Source: Allolucifera butyrica
GTDB lineage: Bacteria > Bacillota > Negativicutes > Sporomusales > UPPP01
Reading direction: 5' to 3'
Length of the DNA: 64,000 bases
NCBI RefSeq assembly: GCF_900476375.1
Contig: NZ_UPPP01000058.1
Location: forward strand, 1 to 64,000
Shown here: positions 24,867 to 33,905 of the stretch, one piece after another
Position numbering within the stretch: the stretch's first letter is position 1
Layout of the letters: each line of letters begins with the position of its first letter
Notes under the pieces: generated by a model
Seen by the model: the letters and a program-made list of their open reading frames with translations, nothing else
Told to the model about the DNA's origin: nothing
Databases searched by the model: none
Translations under genes and position numbers: made by a program

Positions 24867-25868
24867 ATGGCTTTTAACTTGCGTAACCGCAATTTTTTAA
24901 CGCTCATGGATTTTTCCGCTAAGGAAATTCATTACTTATTAGATTTGGCGGCGGAACTGAAGCGGGCCAAGTACGCCGGGACGGAACAGCCTAGGCTCAG
25001 TAAGAAAAATATCGTCATTCTGTTTGAGAAGGACTCCACCCGGACCCGCTGTTCCTTCGAAGTGGCGGCCCTCGATCAGGGCGCGCACGTTACCTACCTG
25101 GGGCCGACGGGCAGCCAGATGGGGAAGAAGGAGTCTATCGCCGATACCGCCCGGGTGTTAGGCCGGATCTATGACGGCATCGAATACCGGGGTTTTGACC
25201 AAAAGGTGGTCGAGGATTTAGCAGCTTATTCGGGCGTGCCGGTCTGGAATGGCCTGACCGACGCCGATCATCCCACTCAGGTATTGGCCGACTTCTTGAC
25301 GGCCCAGGAACACCTCCATAAACCCTATAACCAGATGGTTTTTGTCTATGTCGGCGACGGACGCAACAACGTGGCCAACGCTTTAATGATCGGCGCGGCC
25401 AAGCTGGGTATGGACTTCCGGATCGTGGCCCCGGAAGGATTGTTTCCCTCGGACCGTCTGGTAGAGCAGTGCCGCCAGCTTGCAGAGGGGAGCGGGGCCA
25501 AAATCACCATCACCCCGGACATTGCGGCGGGTGTCGTGAATGCCGATGTGCTCTACACGGACGTCTGGGTGTCCATGGGCGAGCCGGACGCGGTCTGGGA
25601 GCAGCGGATCAACTTATTGCAGCTTTATCAAGTCAACAGCCGCATGCTGGCTATGACCTACAACCAGAACGTTATTTTTGAACACTGTTTGCCCGCTTTT
25701 CATGATCTGAACACCCAAATCGGCAAGGAGATCCACCGTAAGTTTGGTCTCACGGCCATGGAAGTGACGGACGAAGTCTTCGAAGGACCCCATTCGGTCG
25801 TCTTTGACGAAGCGGAAAACCGGCTGCACACGATTAAGGCCGTCATGGTAGCCACCCTGGGAAACTAA
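24867..25868 (+). CDS. arcB: Ornithine carbamoyltransferase (catabolic)
   Basis: 333 residues. It splits citrulline to carbamoyl phosphate and ornithine, reversible. Motifs: carbamoyl-phosphate loop [41 protein letters not shown], ornithine site DVWVSMGE and EHCLPAFHD. The deiminase context makes the catabolic role (ArcB) more likely than the biosynthetic ArgF. AGGGAGAAGGAG lies upstream; 77 bp separate it from arcA. Confidence 0.95.
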   Translation: MAFNLRNRNFLTLMDFSAKEIHYLLDLAAELKRAKYAGTEQPRLSKKNIVILFEKDSTRTRCSFEVAALDQGAHVTYLGPTGSQMGKKESIADTARVLGRIYDGIEYRGFDQKVVEDLAAYSGVPVWNGLTDADHPTQVLADFLTAQEHLHKPYNQMVFVYVGDGRNNVANALMIGAAKLGMDFRIVAPEGLFPSDRLVEQCRQLAEGSGAKITITPDIAAGVVNADVLYTDVWVSMGEPDAVWEQRINLLQLYQVNSRMLAMTYNQNVIFEHCLPAFHDLNTQIGKEIHRKFGLTAMEVTDEVFEGPHSVVFDEAENRLHTIKAVMVATLGN

Positions 25869-25895
25869 GAATACGCTAAAGGGAGAGGATTTACT

Positions 25896-27317
25896 TTGGC
25901 AGACGATAAAAAGCTGGGTCTTATCGCATTAATCGGTCTCGTGACCGGGTCCATGATCGGCGGCGGCGTCTTTTCCCTGCCCGCCGACATGGCCCGCGGC
26001 GCGGGCGCCGGAGCCATCCTTATCGGCTGGTTGATCACCGGCGTCGGCATGATTACCCTGGCCTTGGTCTATCAGAATTTAGCCGTTCGCAAACCGGAAC
26101 TCAACGGCGGCGTGTACAGCTACGCCAAGGCAGGCTTCGGCGACTACATTGGTTTTAACGCCGCCTGGGGCTACTGGCTGAGCGCGCTGCTCGGCAATGT
26201 ATCCTACGCAGTTATGCTTTTCGGCGCGCTGGGTTATTTCTTCCCCGTCTTCGGTACGGGGAATAACGCCGTATCCATTGTCTGCGCCTCGATCCTGGTC
26301 TGGACCTTGCAGGCGCTGATTCTGCGGGGCGTGAAAGAAGCCGCGCTGGTGAATGTTTTGACCACCATTGCGAAATTAGTGCCGATCTTTCTGTTTCTGC
26401 TTGTCCTGGTTGTTGCGTTTAACCTGAAAACCTTTACTTTTGATCTTTGGGGACAAGCCAACACGGATTTGGGCAGTGTGCTGGACCAGGTCAAGAGTAC
26501 CATGCTGGTTACTCTCTGGGTCTTTATCGGTATTGAAGGGGCGGTGGTCATTTCCGGCCGGGCGAAAGACCGGCGGGACGTAGGCAAGGCCACCGTCATG
26601 GGGCTAGTGGGTACGTTAGTCATTTATGTGTTGGTATCGGTCCTGTCTTTGGGGGCCATGGAACAGGCAAAATTAGCCCAACTGGACACCCCGTCCACAG
26701 CCTATGTCCTGGAAGCGGTAGTCGGTCCCTGGGGGGCCGTGGTCATTAACGCGGGCTTGGTTGTTTCCCTGTTCGGGGCGCTGTTGGGCTGGTCCATCCT
26801 GGCGGCGGAGATTCCCTTCGTGGCGGCCCGGGACGGCATTCTGCCAAAAATTTTCCGCAAGGAAAACCGGAACGGCTCGCCCGTCAACTCGCTGTTTCTG
26901 ACCAACACCCTGGTGCAGATCGCATTGGTGCTCACCTTAGTTTCCAGCAGCACCTATCAGGCCCTGTATTCCATCGCCAGTTCGGCCATTCTGATTCCCT
27001 ATCTGTTCAGCGGCCTGTACGCCTGGAAACTGGCGGCTACGGGGGAGACCTATGACGAGAATCCGGCGGAGCGGAACAAGGACCTCTTGACGGCGGTCCT
27101 GTCCAGTGTCTATGCGGCCTGGCTGATCTACGCGGCAGGGCTGAAATATATTTTGCTGGTAACGATTCTGTACGCGGTGGGAATCTTCGTATTCCGGCAG
27201 GTGAAACGGGAAAACCAGCAACAAGTCTTTGCCGGTTATGAGAAAGCCATTGCCCTGTTGTTCGCCGTGGCCGGGACAGTGGCCCTGGGCCTATTGGCGA
27301 CGGGTGGCTTAAGTTAG
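25896..27317 (+). CDS. arcD: Arginine/ornithine antiporter
   Basis: 473 residues of the APC basic amino-acid/antiporter group with about 12 membrane segments. The N-terminal signature [20 protein letters not shown] is that of ArcD/LysP-like antiporters. It starts at TTG 25896 behind GGGAGAGG; no ATG near the N terminus would keep the first helix. It exchanges external arginine for ornithine without energy cost, completing the arc pathway. The gap to arcB is 27 bp. Confidence 0.93.
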   Translation: MADDKKLGLIALIGLVTGSMIGGGVFSLPADMARGAGAGAILIGWLITGVGMITLALVYQNLAVRKPELNGGVYSYAKAGFGDYIGFNAAWGYWLSALLGNVSYAVMLFGALGYFFPVFGTGNNAVSIVCASILVWTLQALILRGVKEAALVNVLTTIAKLVPIFLFLLVLVVAFNLKTFTFDLWGQANTDLGSVLDQVKSTMLVTLWVFIGIEGAVVISGRAKDRRDVGKATVMGLVGTLVIYVLVSVLSLGAMEQAKLAQLDTPSTAYVLEAVVGPWGAVVINAGLVVSLFGALLGWSILAAEIPFVAARDGILPKIFRKENRNGSPVNSLFLTNTLVQIALVLTLVSSSTYQALYSIASSAILIPYLFSGLYAWKLAATGETYDENPAERNKDLLTAVLSSVYAAWLIYAAGLKYILLVTILYAVGIFVFRQVKRENQQQVFAGYEKAIALLFAVAGTVALGLLATGGLS

Positions 27318-27344
27318 AATGATGAGGAAGAGGAGAGTTCGTAT

Positions 27345-28280
27345 ATGAAACTGATTGTGGCCTTAGGCGGCAATGCCTTACAGGCGAATGGCCAGCCCGC
27401 TACCGCGGCGGCGCAGCTCGCCGTGGTGAAGGAGACCGTGGTCTATTTGGCGGACCTGATTGCCGGCGGCAGCCAGCTCGTCCTCGTCCACGGCAACGGA
27501 CCCCAGGTGGGACGACTGGTCTTGCAGAATGAATACGCCCGGAGCGTGACCCCGGCGATGCCGCTGGATGTCTGCGGCGCCATGAGCCAGGGCTTGATCG
27601 GCTATCACCTGCAGCAGGCCCTGCGGGAGGAACTGAAGCGGAGACGGATTGAAAAGCCGGTAGTTACGCTGTTGACCCAGGTGGTGGTGGACCGGAACGA
27701 CGCGGGGTTTCAGAACCCCACCAAGCCGATCGGGCCGTTTTACACTAAGGAAGAGGCCGAAGTCCTGCAACGAGAGCAGGGCTATGTGATGGTGAACGAC
27801 GCGGGCCGGGGCTACCGGCGGGTGGTGGCGTCGCCGGAGCCGCAGCAGATTGTGGAATTGGAGAGCATCAAGGAGTTAGTCGACGCGGGGGAAGTGGTGG
27901 TCACCGTGGGCGGCGGCGGCATTCCGGTGGTGGAAGAGGGCGGCAGGCTGGCAGGCGTTGCCGCCGTCATTGATAAGGACTTGGCCGCGGCCCGGCTGGC
28001 GGCGGATCTGGACGCCGACGCGCTGGTGATTTTAACCGCCGTGGAACAGGTAGCGGTCCATTTCGGCAAGCCGGACCAGAAAAATTTAGCGCAGATGAGT
28101 CTGGAAGAAGCGGAAAAATATATTGCGGAGGGGCAGTTTGCTCCCGGCAGCATGCTGCCGAAGGTGAAAGCGGCGATGCAGTTTGTGGCGTCCAAACCGG
28201 GACGGCAGGCGCTGATTGCCTCGTTGGCTAAGGCGAAGGAAGCGTTGGAGGGACGAAGCGGCACCCGGATTGTGCCCTGA
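27345..28280 (+). CDS. arcC: Carbamate kinase
   Basis: 311 residues, amino-acid-kinase fold. It makes ATP from carbamoyl phosphate and ADP. Motifs: IVALGGNALQ, VHGNGPQVG, VTVGGGGIPVVEEG, VIDKDLAAARLA. GAGGAAGAGG lies before the ATG, and 27 bp after arcD. A terminator follows, so this closes the operon. Confidence 0.96.
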   Translation: MKLIVALGGNALQANGQPATAAAQLAVVKETVVYLADLIAGGSQLVLVHGNGPQVGRLVLQNEYARSVTPAMPLDVCGAMSQGLIGYHLQQALREELKRRRIEKPVVTLLTQVVVDRNDAGFQNPTKPIGPFYTKEEAEVLQREQGYVMVNDAGRGYRRVVASPEPQQIVELESIKELVDAGEVVVTVGGGGIPVVEEGGRLAGVAAVIDKDLAAARLAADLDADALVILTAVEQVAVHFGKPDQKNLAQMSLEEAEKYIAEGQFAPGSMLPKVKAAMQFVASKPGRQALIASLAKAKEALEGRSGTRIVP

Positions 28281-28296
28281 GTACGAATCAAGCAGA

Positions 28297-28323
28297 AAGA
28301 CCGCGTCAGCGGTCTTTCTGTTG
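28297..28323 (+). terminator. Terminator of the arc operon
   Basis: AGAAAGACCGC / GCGGTCTTTCT with a GTCA loop. Near-copies of this stem serve at 33732 and 51073. Confidence 0.85.
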
Positions 28324-28356
28324 CTTTGGTTTCTATATTTTCTAACGAAATTTGTT

Positions 28357-28671
28357 TTAGTACCGGGGGCGCGGGCGGCAATTTGTGCCGTGAGGAAAGC
28401 AAGAAATCGGCCGTGGCTGGCAGCCGCGGGGGTAGCAAAAAATCGGCCGTGGCCGGCAGTTAGGATAGCAAGCCGGCGGCGTAACAGAGGGAGCGCAGGA
28501 AGGCGCGCAAGAGGGAGCACAAAATGGATTGCAGTTTGGATTGCAAAAGGGAGGACAAAATGGATTGCAGTCCGGGTTGCAAGCCGGCGTCGGCTGTTGC
28601 GTCGGCTGTTCTTGTCTATCGTCATCCAATTCCCAGTCCATGAATTCGGGATCATCCCAACTTCGTTTCAT
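28357..28671 (-). CDS. Cys/Pro-rich protein, probable spore coat component
   Basis: 104 residues with AAGGAGG before the ATG. After an acidic start (MKRSWDDPEFMDWELDDD) comes a region where cysteine recurs about every fourth residue in the pattern C-x-P-x (CNPDCNPFCPPFCNPNCNPF). It ends in Pro/Arg-rich turns (YPNCRPRPIFCYPRGCQPRP). Fourteen cysteines in all. Such low-complexity, cross-linkable proteins are typical of spore outer layers. A SigK-like promoter directly upstream supports this. It is divergent from argR and convergent to arcC, outside both operons' logic. Confidence 0.7.
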   Translation of the reverse strand: MKRSWDDPEFMDWELDDDRQEQPTQQPTPACNPDCNPFCPPFCNPNCNPFCAPSCAPSCAPSVTPPACYPNCRPRPIFCYPRGCQPRPISCFPHGTNCRPRPRY

Positions 28672-28699
28672 AAGGGTACCTCCTTATAATTTCCTACTA

Positions 28700-28728
28700 T
28701 ATTTTATGGTGATGGATAAGGTAAGGTG
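28700..28728 (-). promoter_or_regulatory. SigK-like promoter of the coat-like gene
   Basis: On the minus strand CACC (28728-28725) is followed after 16 bp by CATAAAATA (28708-28700). This fits the late mother-cell consensus (-35 ACC-like, -10 CATAnnnTA) at the right spacing, about 30 bp before the start codon. Confidence 0.55.
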
Positions 28729-28842
28729 ATATAGACTTTATAACCTGTTTTATTAATACAGAACGCAGGAAGAGACGGGATTGCTTCGCTCCGTTCGCGC
28801 ATAACGGTGTCTTCTTAAATAAAGTAATTTTGTCTACAGTCT

Positions 28843-28876
28843 GACCCGCCTAGTCCCTAGACGGGTTCATCTTTTA
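28843..28876 (+). terminator. Hairpin upstream of argR
   Basis: GACCCGCCTAG pairs with CTAGACGGGTT, followed by CATCTTTTAT. It may be an attenuator in the argR leader or the end of an upstream transcript. Confidence 0.5.
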
Positions 28877-28892
28877 TGGGGGAGGGAACGGA

Positions 28893-29348
28893 ATGAAAAC
28901 GAAACGGCAGGTCCTGATTGAACAGATTATTGCGCGGCAGCGAATCGGGACGCAAAAGGAATTGCTGGCGGCGCTGCGACGGGAGGGGATGGACGTGACC
29001 CAGGCCACGCTGTCGCGGGATTTGTGGGAACTGAGACTGAGCAAGGTGGCCGCGGCGGACGGCGGCTACCGCTATGCGGTGCCGGGACGGCAGGACCCCG
29101 GCCTGACGCCCAGGGAGCAGCGGGTAATACAGAAGGCGGTTTTATCGCTTGTCGTCAGCGGTGCCTTACTCGTGATTCACGTATTGCCGGGCATGGCCAG
29201 GGCGGTAGCCCGCTGGATTGATAGGGCCCATTTCCCGGAAATACTGGGTTCGGTGGCAGGGAACGATACGGTCCTGGTAGTGGTCAAGGCAACGGGCGGG
29301 GCGGAACGGATGGCAGCCCGGCTTGAGACTTTGTTAAAGGCGAGGTAA
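28893..29348 (+). CDS. argR: Arginine repressor/activator ArgR
   Basis: 151 residues. N-terminal winged helix (QVLIEQIIARQRIGTQKELL, VTQATLSRDLWELRLSKVAA with the SRD recognition helix) and a C-terminal hexamer/arginine domain (ALLVIHVLPGMARAVARWID, ILGSVAGNDTVLVVV). The usual GTIAGDDT is GSVAGNDT here, so one arginine-contacting Asp is changed to Asn. In Firmicutes such paralogues often activate the arc operon; the position beside arcABDC fits that. GGAGGGAACGG precedes the ATG. Confidence 0.92.
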   Translation: MKTKRQVLIEQIIARQRIGTQKELLAALRREGMDVTQATLSRDLWELRLSKVAAADGGYRYAVPGRQDPGLTPREQRVIQKAVLSLVVSGALLVIHVLPGMARAVARWIDRAHFPEILGSVAGNDTVLVVVKATGGAERMAARLETLLKAR

Positions 29349-29351
29349 ACC

Positions 29352-29416
29352 GGTTTATATTTTAAACATTCCGGTTTATTTTGCTGATTTTTAATGCAGC
29401 ATTCCAAGCTTACAAT
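29352..29416 (+). promoter_or_regulatory. Direct-repeat promoter element, copy 1
   Basis: GGTTTATATTTTAAACATT and GGTTTATTTT start exactly 21 bp apart (29352, 29373), and a -10-like TACAAT (29411) lies 38 bp after the second. The same layout occurs at 33554 and 33783. No good -35 box, as expected for an activated promoter. Confidence 0.7.
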
Positions 29417-29561
29417 GAAATTACTGGAAAAATGAATTAAATAGTCGGAATTGTCGCAAAAGAGAGAAGTAAATCTTGGACGGGAAATCAAGTTATTGTA
29501 TTATGGTATTGTCCCATAAATTCGGGCTGCGAAATGCGGGATTAATAAGGGGGAGCAATCC

Positions 29562-30866
29562 ATGAAAAAGATATTTTCCGGTTTGCTGCTTATGGTATTG
29601 GGTACGTTTCTTTGCGCGGGCTGCGGCCTTGCGGACAATCCGAAACCTCCGGCGGTGCCTTCAAAAAGCAAGCAGGTTTTGAAGGCTATGTTTGTAGCGG
29701 GGGCGAATGATAAGGCGATTGTTGATATCATCCGGAAAATTACGGAAAAGTTTAATGCCACGAACCGCTATCATGTTGAAGTTCAAGTTGAAACCTATGA
29801 GAATGAACAGTATAAAACCAAGCTTTCCGCTCTTATGGCTTCCGATGCCGCGCCGGATATCTTCTTTACCTGGCCGGGAGGGTTTCTTAAACCGTTTGTT
29901 GAGGAAGGCAAGGTTTTTGCAATCGGTACGTTACTTAACCAGGATGCCGCTTGGAAAGGCCGGTTCAATGACGGCGTATTTGCCCCGGTTACCTTTAACG
30001 GCAGGATTTACGCGATTCCGCACGGACAAGCCATTGCGGTTATGTTTTATAATACCCGGATCTTTCAAGAACAGGGAATTGAAGTTCCGAAAACGTTTAC
30101 CGAATTCAAGGAAGTTTGCCGCAAGCTTAGAGAAGCCGGTATTGTTCCAATCGCCGCTTCGGCGAAGGATGCGTGGATTGCCGGCCAGTTTATGCTGCAG
30201 ATGGCCCTTGGCATTGGCGGCATGGATTTATATGATCAGGTTGCGGCCAAAACAAAACCGTGGAACGACCCGCAGTTGATTGAGGCTGGCGACAGGCTGG
30301 CGGAACTGGTAAATCTCCGGGCTTTTCCGAAGGGTTTTTTGAGCATGACCGCCGACGAAGGACGGAATTTGTTTGCGCAGGAGAAGGCTGCGATGTATTT
30401 TATGGGCTCTTGGGATTTGAATGCCTTATCCGCCGCTTCGGTTCCGGTTGCTGGAAACATTGGCGTATTTGTAGTGCCGCCGGTTGATCCGGCCCATTCC
30501 AATGTGTTGATCGGCGATGTGGACCAGTGTTTTGCCATTAGTTCGAAGTGCCAGAACGCGGAGGCGGCCGCGGCTTATATAAAAATGTTCTCCGACCCGG
30601 AGATTCAGGAAAGGTATGCCTATGACGCGCAGTATTTAATCGCCACCAGGACAAAACTGGATACGGCAAAGGTGACTCCTTTGTTTTGGGAAATCAGCAA
30701 GCTGCGGCAGAATGCGAAACAGATTGCCCCCTGGGTGGACCGCAGGCTTGGATTTGGGGAAGGCGTTGAATTCAATAATGCCGCTCAGGCTATTATGGCC
30801 GGTGAAAATCCGGCGGCGAGGATGACCGCTTTACAGCAGTTATTGAAAGACAATGCGTTTCGTTAG
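29562..30866 (+). CDS. Sugar ABC-type solute-binding lipoprotein next to YesNM
   Basis: 434 residues with lipoprotein signal MKKIFSGLLLMVLGTFLCAG then C21. The family 1 extracellular binding-protein fold is visible: VQVETYENEQYKTKLSALMA, SDAAPDIFFTWPGG, FNGRIYAIPHGQ, and MYFMGSWDLNALS. No permease follows; instead a response regulator and sensor kinase come directly after, in the same direction. It may serve as an extracellular ligand sensor for the kinase rather than as a transport component. GGGGGAG lies before the ATG. Confidence 0.85.
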   Translation: MKKIFSGLLLMVLGTFLCAGCGLADNPKPPAVPSKSKQVLKAMFVAGANDKAIVDIIRKITEKFNATNRYHVEVQVETYENEQYKTKLSALMASDAAPDIFFTWPGGFLKPFVEEGKVFAIGTLLNQDAAWKGRFNDGVFAPVTFNGRIYAIPHGQAIAVMFYNTRIFQEQGIEVPKTFTEFKEVCRKLREAGIVPIAASAKDAWIAGQFMLQMALGIGGMDLYDQVAAKTKPWNDPQLIEAGDRLAELVNLRAFPKGFLSMTADEGRNLFAQEKAAMYFMGSWDLNALSAASVPVAGNIGVFVVPPVDPAHSNVLIGDVDQCFAISSKCQNAEAAAAYIKMFSDPEIQERYAYDAQYLIATRTKLDTAKVTPLFWEISKLRQNAKQIAPWVDRRLGFGEGVEFNNAAQAIMAGENPAARMTALQQLLKDNAFR

Positions 30867-30911
30867 ACGGTGCAAAAGAGATAGGCGGGGATTGCTGCAA
30901 AGGAGGAACAA

Positions 30912-31769
30912 ATGACGAAGCTTTTGGTTGCTGATGATGAATTTTTTATTCGGCAGGGAATTATTTCTCTGGATTGGAACCGGATCGGCGTACAGGTGAT
31001 TGGGGCTGTGGACAATGGGATTAAAGCAAGGGAAATCATACAAAATGAAAGCGTGGATGTCGTGCTGGCCGACATCCGTATGCCGGGTATGGATGGCATC
31101 GAATTGGCGCGTTTCGTTAAGAATTTGGACGGTTATACCAGTGTGATTTTACTGACCGGCTATAACGAGTTTCAATATGCAAAAGCCGCGATTAGCAACG
31201 GCGTATTTGAGTATTTGTTGAAACCGACCAACCCGGATGAAATTATGGACAGTGTAAAAAGAGCCGCCTTGGCGGTCGGCGAGCGGCGTCAGAGAGACCG
31301 GCGCTTGCAGCTGCTGGAGCAGGAATTGAATGCGGGACGGCTGCTGAAACAAGCGGATCCGTTTACTATGGATGAACAGATGACGTTGACAAATATGCAG
31401 CGCATCTGGAAATATATCAAGGAGAATTATTCGCAGCACATCTCGCTTAGCACTCTTGCGGAATCGATGCATTTTAGTCCGGTCTATTTAAGCCGGCTTA
31501 TTAAGAAGGAGACCAATCATACGTTCCTTGAAATTCTTACCGCCGTACGGTTGAAGGATGCCGCCCGGAAATTGCGGACGACGCAGATGAGGATTTTTGA
31601 AATTAGTGAAAGTGTAGGGATTGACGACCAGCGGTATTTTAGCCAGGTTTTTAAGAAGATGTACGGCGTAACGCCGCTGGAATATAAAAAAGCGCTTGGC
31701 AGCGGCATGAATGGGGAATTGACCTGTTTGATAGCCGGAATGGATGACGCCGGCAGTGGTAAACGATGA
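30912..31769 (+). CDS. YesN-type response regulator with AraC DNA-binding domain
   Basis: 285 residues. The receiver domain (1-120) has the acidic pocket LVADDE, phospho-site DVVLADIRMPGMDG, T of VILLTGYNEF and K of EYLLKPT. The AraC-type double HTH at about 160-265 reads HISLSTLAESMHFSPVYLSR and SESVGIDDQRYFSQVFKKMY. Its stop overlaps the kinase start (ATGA). It probably binds the 21-bp direct repeats seen in front of both binding-protein genes. Confidence 0.92.
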   Translation: MTKLLVADDEFFIRQGIISLDWNRIGVQVIGAVDNGIKAREIIQNESVDVVLADIRMPGMDGIELARFVKNLDGYTSVILLTGYNEFQYAKAAISNGVFEYLLKPTNPDEIMDSVKRAALAVGERRQRDRRLQLLEQELNAGRLLKQADPFTMDEQMTLTNMQRIWKYIKENYSQHISLSTLAESMHFSPVYLSRLIKKETNHTFLEILTAVRLKDAARKLRTTQMRIFEISESVGIDDQRYFSQVFKKMYGVTPLEYKKALGSGMNGELTCLIAGMDDAGSGKR

Positions 31770-33529
31770 AGCCGGCAGGTTTGAATAGCCGTTTTGCGGA
31801 TCTGAAAATCGGGAAGAAACTGATATTTTTCTTCTGCCTGCTGATTCTAGTGCCGGTTTTTGTGATTGCCTATCAGAGTTTTACCATATCCAGCGCTTTA
31901 ATCGAAGAAAAGACAGCGCGTTACAGCCATGATATCCTGTATCAGACTGCCAACAATGTTCAGGCGCAGATGGATAAGGTGACGGGCATTACGTTTGATA
32001 TAATCGCCAACCAGGAAATGCAGGAACTTCTTTTCAACGCGCATAGCAGAACCCTTTCCGAATATGAAATTACCCGCACGCGAGGCCGGGTGGAAAATAT
32101 TTTGGCGTCGTACGTGCTATTTAACGATGGCATTAGCTCCATCTTTATTGTGACCGGCAAAGACGGGTTAGATTTTGCACTGAATAAAGATAGAAGGCAG
32201 TATGATTTACTGCAGGCGGACCGGGGAAAAATTTACGCCGGCAAGGGCGGCGTGATTTGGTACGGCACTGATCCCAAGGAGCAGGTTATTCCGATTGCGC
32301 GGGCGATTAACAGCCTGCGGACGCAAAAACCGCTGGCCTATATGGTAGTGTATCTGCAGGAATCCTACTTTTCGGATCTGCTCAAGAAAACGCAATATGT
32401 TGGAAATGGTTCCATTTTTATTATTGACGGCAATAAGAGAATCTGCAGCCACAAAGACAAAGCCATGCTGGGGAAAATAGCGAGGGAACTGGACGGAATT
32501 GAACTCGCCCCGGATTATAGCTTTTCTAAACGGTATATAAACGGGGAATTACAATATATATCCTGCAGCCCTCCCCTGAAAAACGGCTGGCGTCTGGTGA
32601 GTGTGATTCCGGCCAATCATTATCAGCGGGAAATCATCAACCTGCGTAATTCCATCGTGCTGGTGGCTATCCTAATAACCATACTGGCTGTTTTTTTGGC
32701 GGTATTGATTGCCCGCAGCATTTCCCGCCCTATCAGTAAATTGTCTATGGCTATGGCGCAATTCGGCCAGGGAAATCTGACGGTTCATTGTCCGGTAGGC
32801 TCGAAAGATGAAGTGGGGCAGCTTGGCGCCAGCTTTAACAATATGGTAGAGAACATTCATCATCTGATGCAGGTGCTTTATGATGAGCAATTGCTCAAAC
32901 GGGATGCGGAGCTAAAATCCCTGCGGATGCAGATTAATCCCCATTTTTTATATAACACCCTGGAAACAATCAACTGGATGGCCCGCATGAAAGGGGCTGA
33001 TGAGGTCGGCGATATGGCAAAATCGCTGGGGGATTTAATGCGGGCGACGATCAGCGGCAAGGACTTTATTTCTTTACAGGAAGAGTTAAAAGGGTTGAGA
33101 AGCTATTTAAACATACAGAAGTATCGATACGGAGATAAGTTTGACGCCGTGATTCATATACCGGAAGAACTGCAGGGGCTGTTTATTCCCAAACTGATTG
33201 TGCAGCCGATCGTAGAGAACGCGATTTGCCATGGAATTGAACCGGCCCTTACTAATTGCACAATTAAAGTATCCGCCCGGGTGCGGGAAGCGGTACTCGT
33301 CATTGAAGTAGAAGACGATGGGGTAGGAATGACCGCCGAAGCGTATGAGGCAATTAGGGAGCATTGTGATTCGGACTCTCACTCCGGAATCGGTATCAAT
33401 AATGTGAAGCGACGCATCACGACCTTATTTGGCGAGGAGTATGGGCTGTCTTTGCAAAGCGAACCGGGCAGGGGGACCAAAATAACCATCCGGCTGCCGG
33501 TTTTAAGAGAGTATCCCGAAAAGATATAG
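31766..33529 (+). CDS. YesM-type sensor histidine kinase
   Basis: 587 residues. One membrane segment near 17-37, an extracytoplasmic sensor region (about 40-290), a second segment (about 295-315, IVLVAILITILAVFLAVLIA), HAMP (about 316-370), then the His_kinase domain with the phospho-histidine in MQINPHFLYNTLETINWMAR. The ATPase boxes are IVEDDGVGM-like (VEVEDDGVGM) and SGIGINNVKRRI. The family senses sugars outside the cell, often through a binding protein. Starts within the regulator's stop codon. Confidence 0.92.
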   Translation: MKPAGLNSRFADLKIGKKLIFFFCLLILVPVFVIAYQSFTISSALIEEKTARYSHDILYQTANNVQAQMDKVTGITFDIIANQEMQELLFNAHSRTLSEYEITRTRGRVENILASYVLFNDGISSIFIVTGKDGLDFALNKDRRQYDLLQADRGKIYAGKGGVIWYGTDPKEQVIPIARAINSLRTQKPLAYMVVYLQESYFSDLLKKTQYVGNGSIFIIDGNKRICSHKDKAMLGKIARELDGIELAPDYSFSKRYINGELQYISCSPPLKNGWRLVSVIPANHYQREIINLRNSIVLVAILITILAVFLAVLIARSISRPISKLSMAMAQFGQGNLTVHCPVGSKDEVGQLGASFNNMVENIHHLMQVLYDEQLLKRDAELKSLRMQINPHFLYNTLETINWMARMKGADEVGDMAKSLGDLMRATISGKDFISLQEELKGLRSYLNIQKYRYGDKFDAVIHIPEELQGLFIPKLIVQPIVENAICHGIEPALTNCTIKVSARVREAVLVIEVEDDGVGMTAEAYEAIREHCDSDSHSGIGINNVKRRITTLFGEEYGLSLQSEPGRGTKITIRLPVLREYPEKI

Positions 33530-33553
33530 CCGCAGCTGCTTGAAATCAGAAGT

Positions 33554-33618
33554 AGTTTGCATTTTTAACAGTATAGTTTGTTCTAGCGATTTATAATTAT
33601 AAATCGCTAGTTTACAAT
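33554..33618 (+). promoter_or_regulatory. Direct-repeat promoter element, copy 2, with internal palindrome
   Basis: AGTTTGCATTTTTAACA and AGTTTGTTCT start 21 bp apart (33554, 33575), and TACAAT (33613) lies 38 bp after the second, exactly as in the other two copies. Between them is a perfect palindrome CTAGCGATTTA ... TAAATCGCTAG (33583-33610). Confidence 0.65.
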
Positions 33619-33731
33619 TAAATCGTTATTTCCCTTTTTTTGGCGCTCTGCAGGTCATATTGACTGTGGGGCGTTTTTATTATGAGGTAGCCTTGGAAAT
33701 GGTTTTCCGCGCCCTGAGCCCTGCGCCACAA

Positions 33732-33760
33732 GCCGAAAGACCGCCGTAAGCGGTCTTTCA
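33732..33760 (+). terminator. Hairpin before copy 3 of the promoter element
   Basis: GAAAGACCGC / GCGGTCTTTC with a short loop and TTTCATAT after it. It separates the sensor-kinase transcript from the binding-protein/permease operon. Confidence 0.75.
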
Positions 33761-33782
33761 TATATTCTCACTATTCTGAATT

Positions 33783-33847
33783 GGTTTGCATTTTAAACAT
33801 TGCGGTTTGTTCTATTGGTTTTTAATCCTACACTGCGGTCTTATAAT
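33783..33847 (+). promoter_or_regulatory. Direct-repeat promoter element, copy 3
   Basis: GGTTTGCATTTTAAACATT and GGTTTGTTCT start 21 bp apart (33783, 33804), then TATAAT at 33842, again 38 bp after the second repeat. It lies about 60 bp upstream of the second binding-protein gene. Confidence 0.7.
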
Positions 33848-33905
33848 TTTAATCAATAATCCGGAGACACCGGCTAAAACCGAAAACGAAACGGGGGAAT
33901 GTTGT

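Noticed and set aside
28216-28689. 157-residue plus-strand ORF opposite the Cys/Pro-rich gene
   Set aside because: It starts inside arcC, runs antisense to a gene with a good ribosome binding site and promoter, and is an Arg-rich mirror of it.
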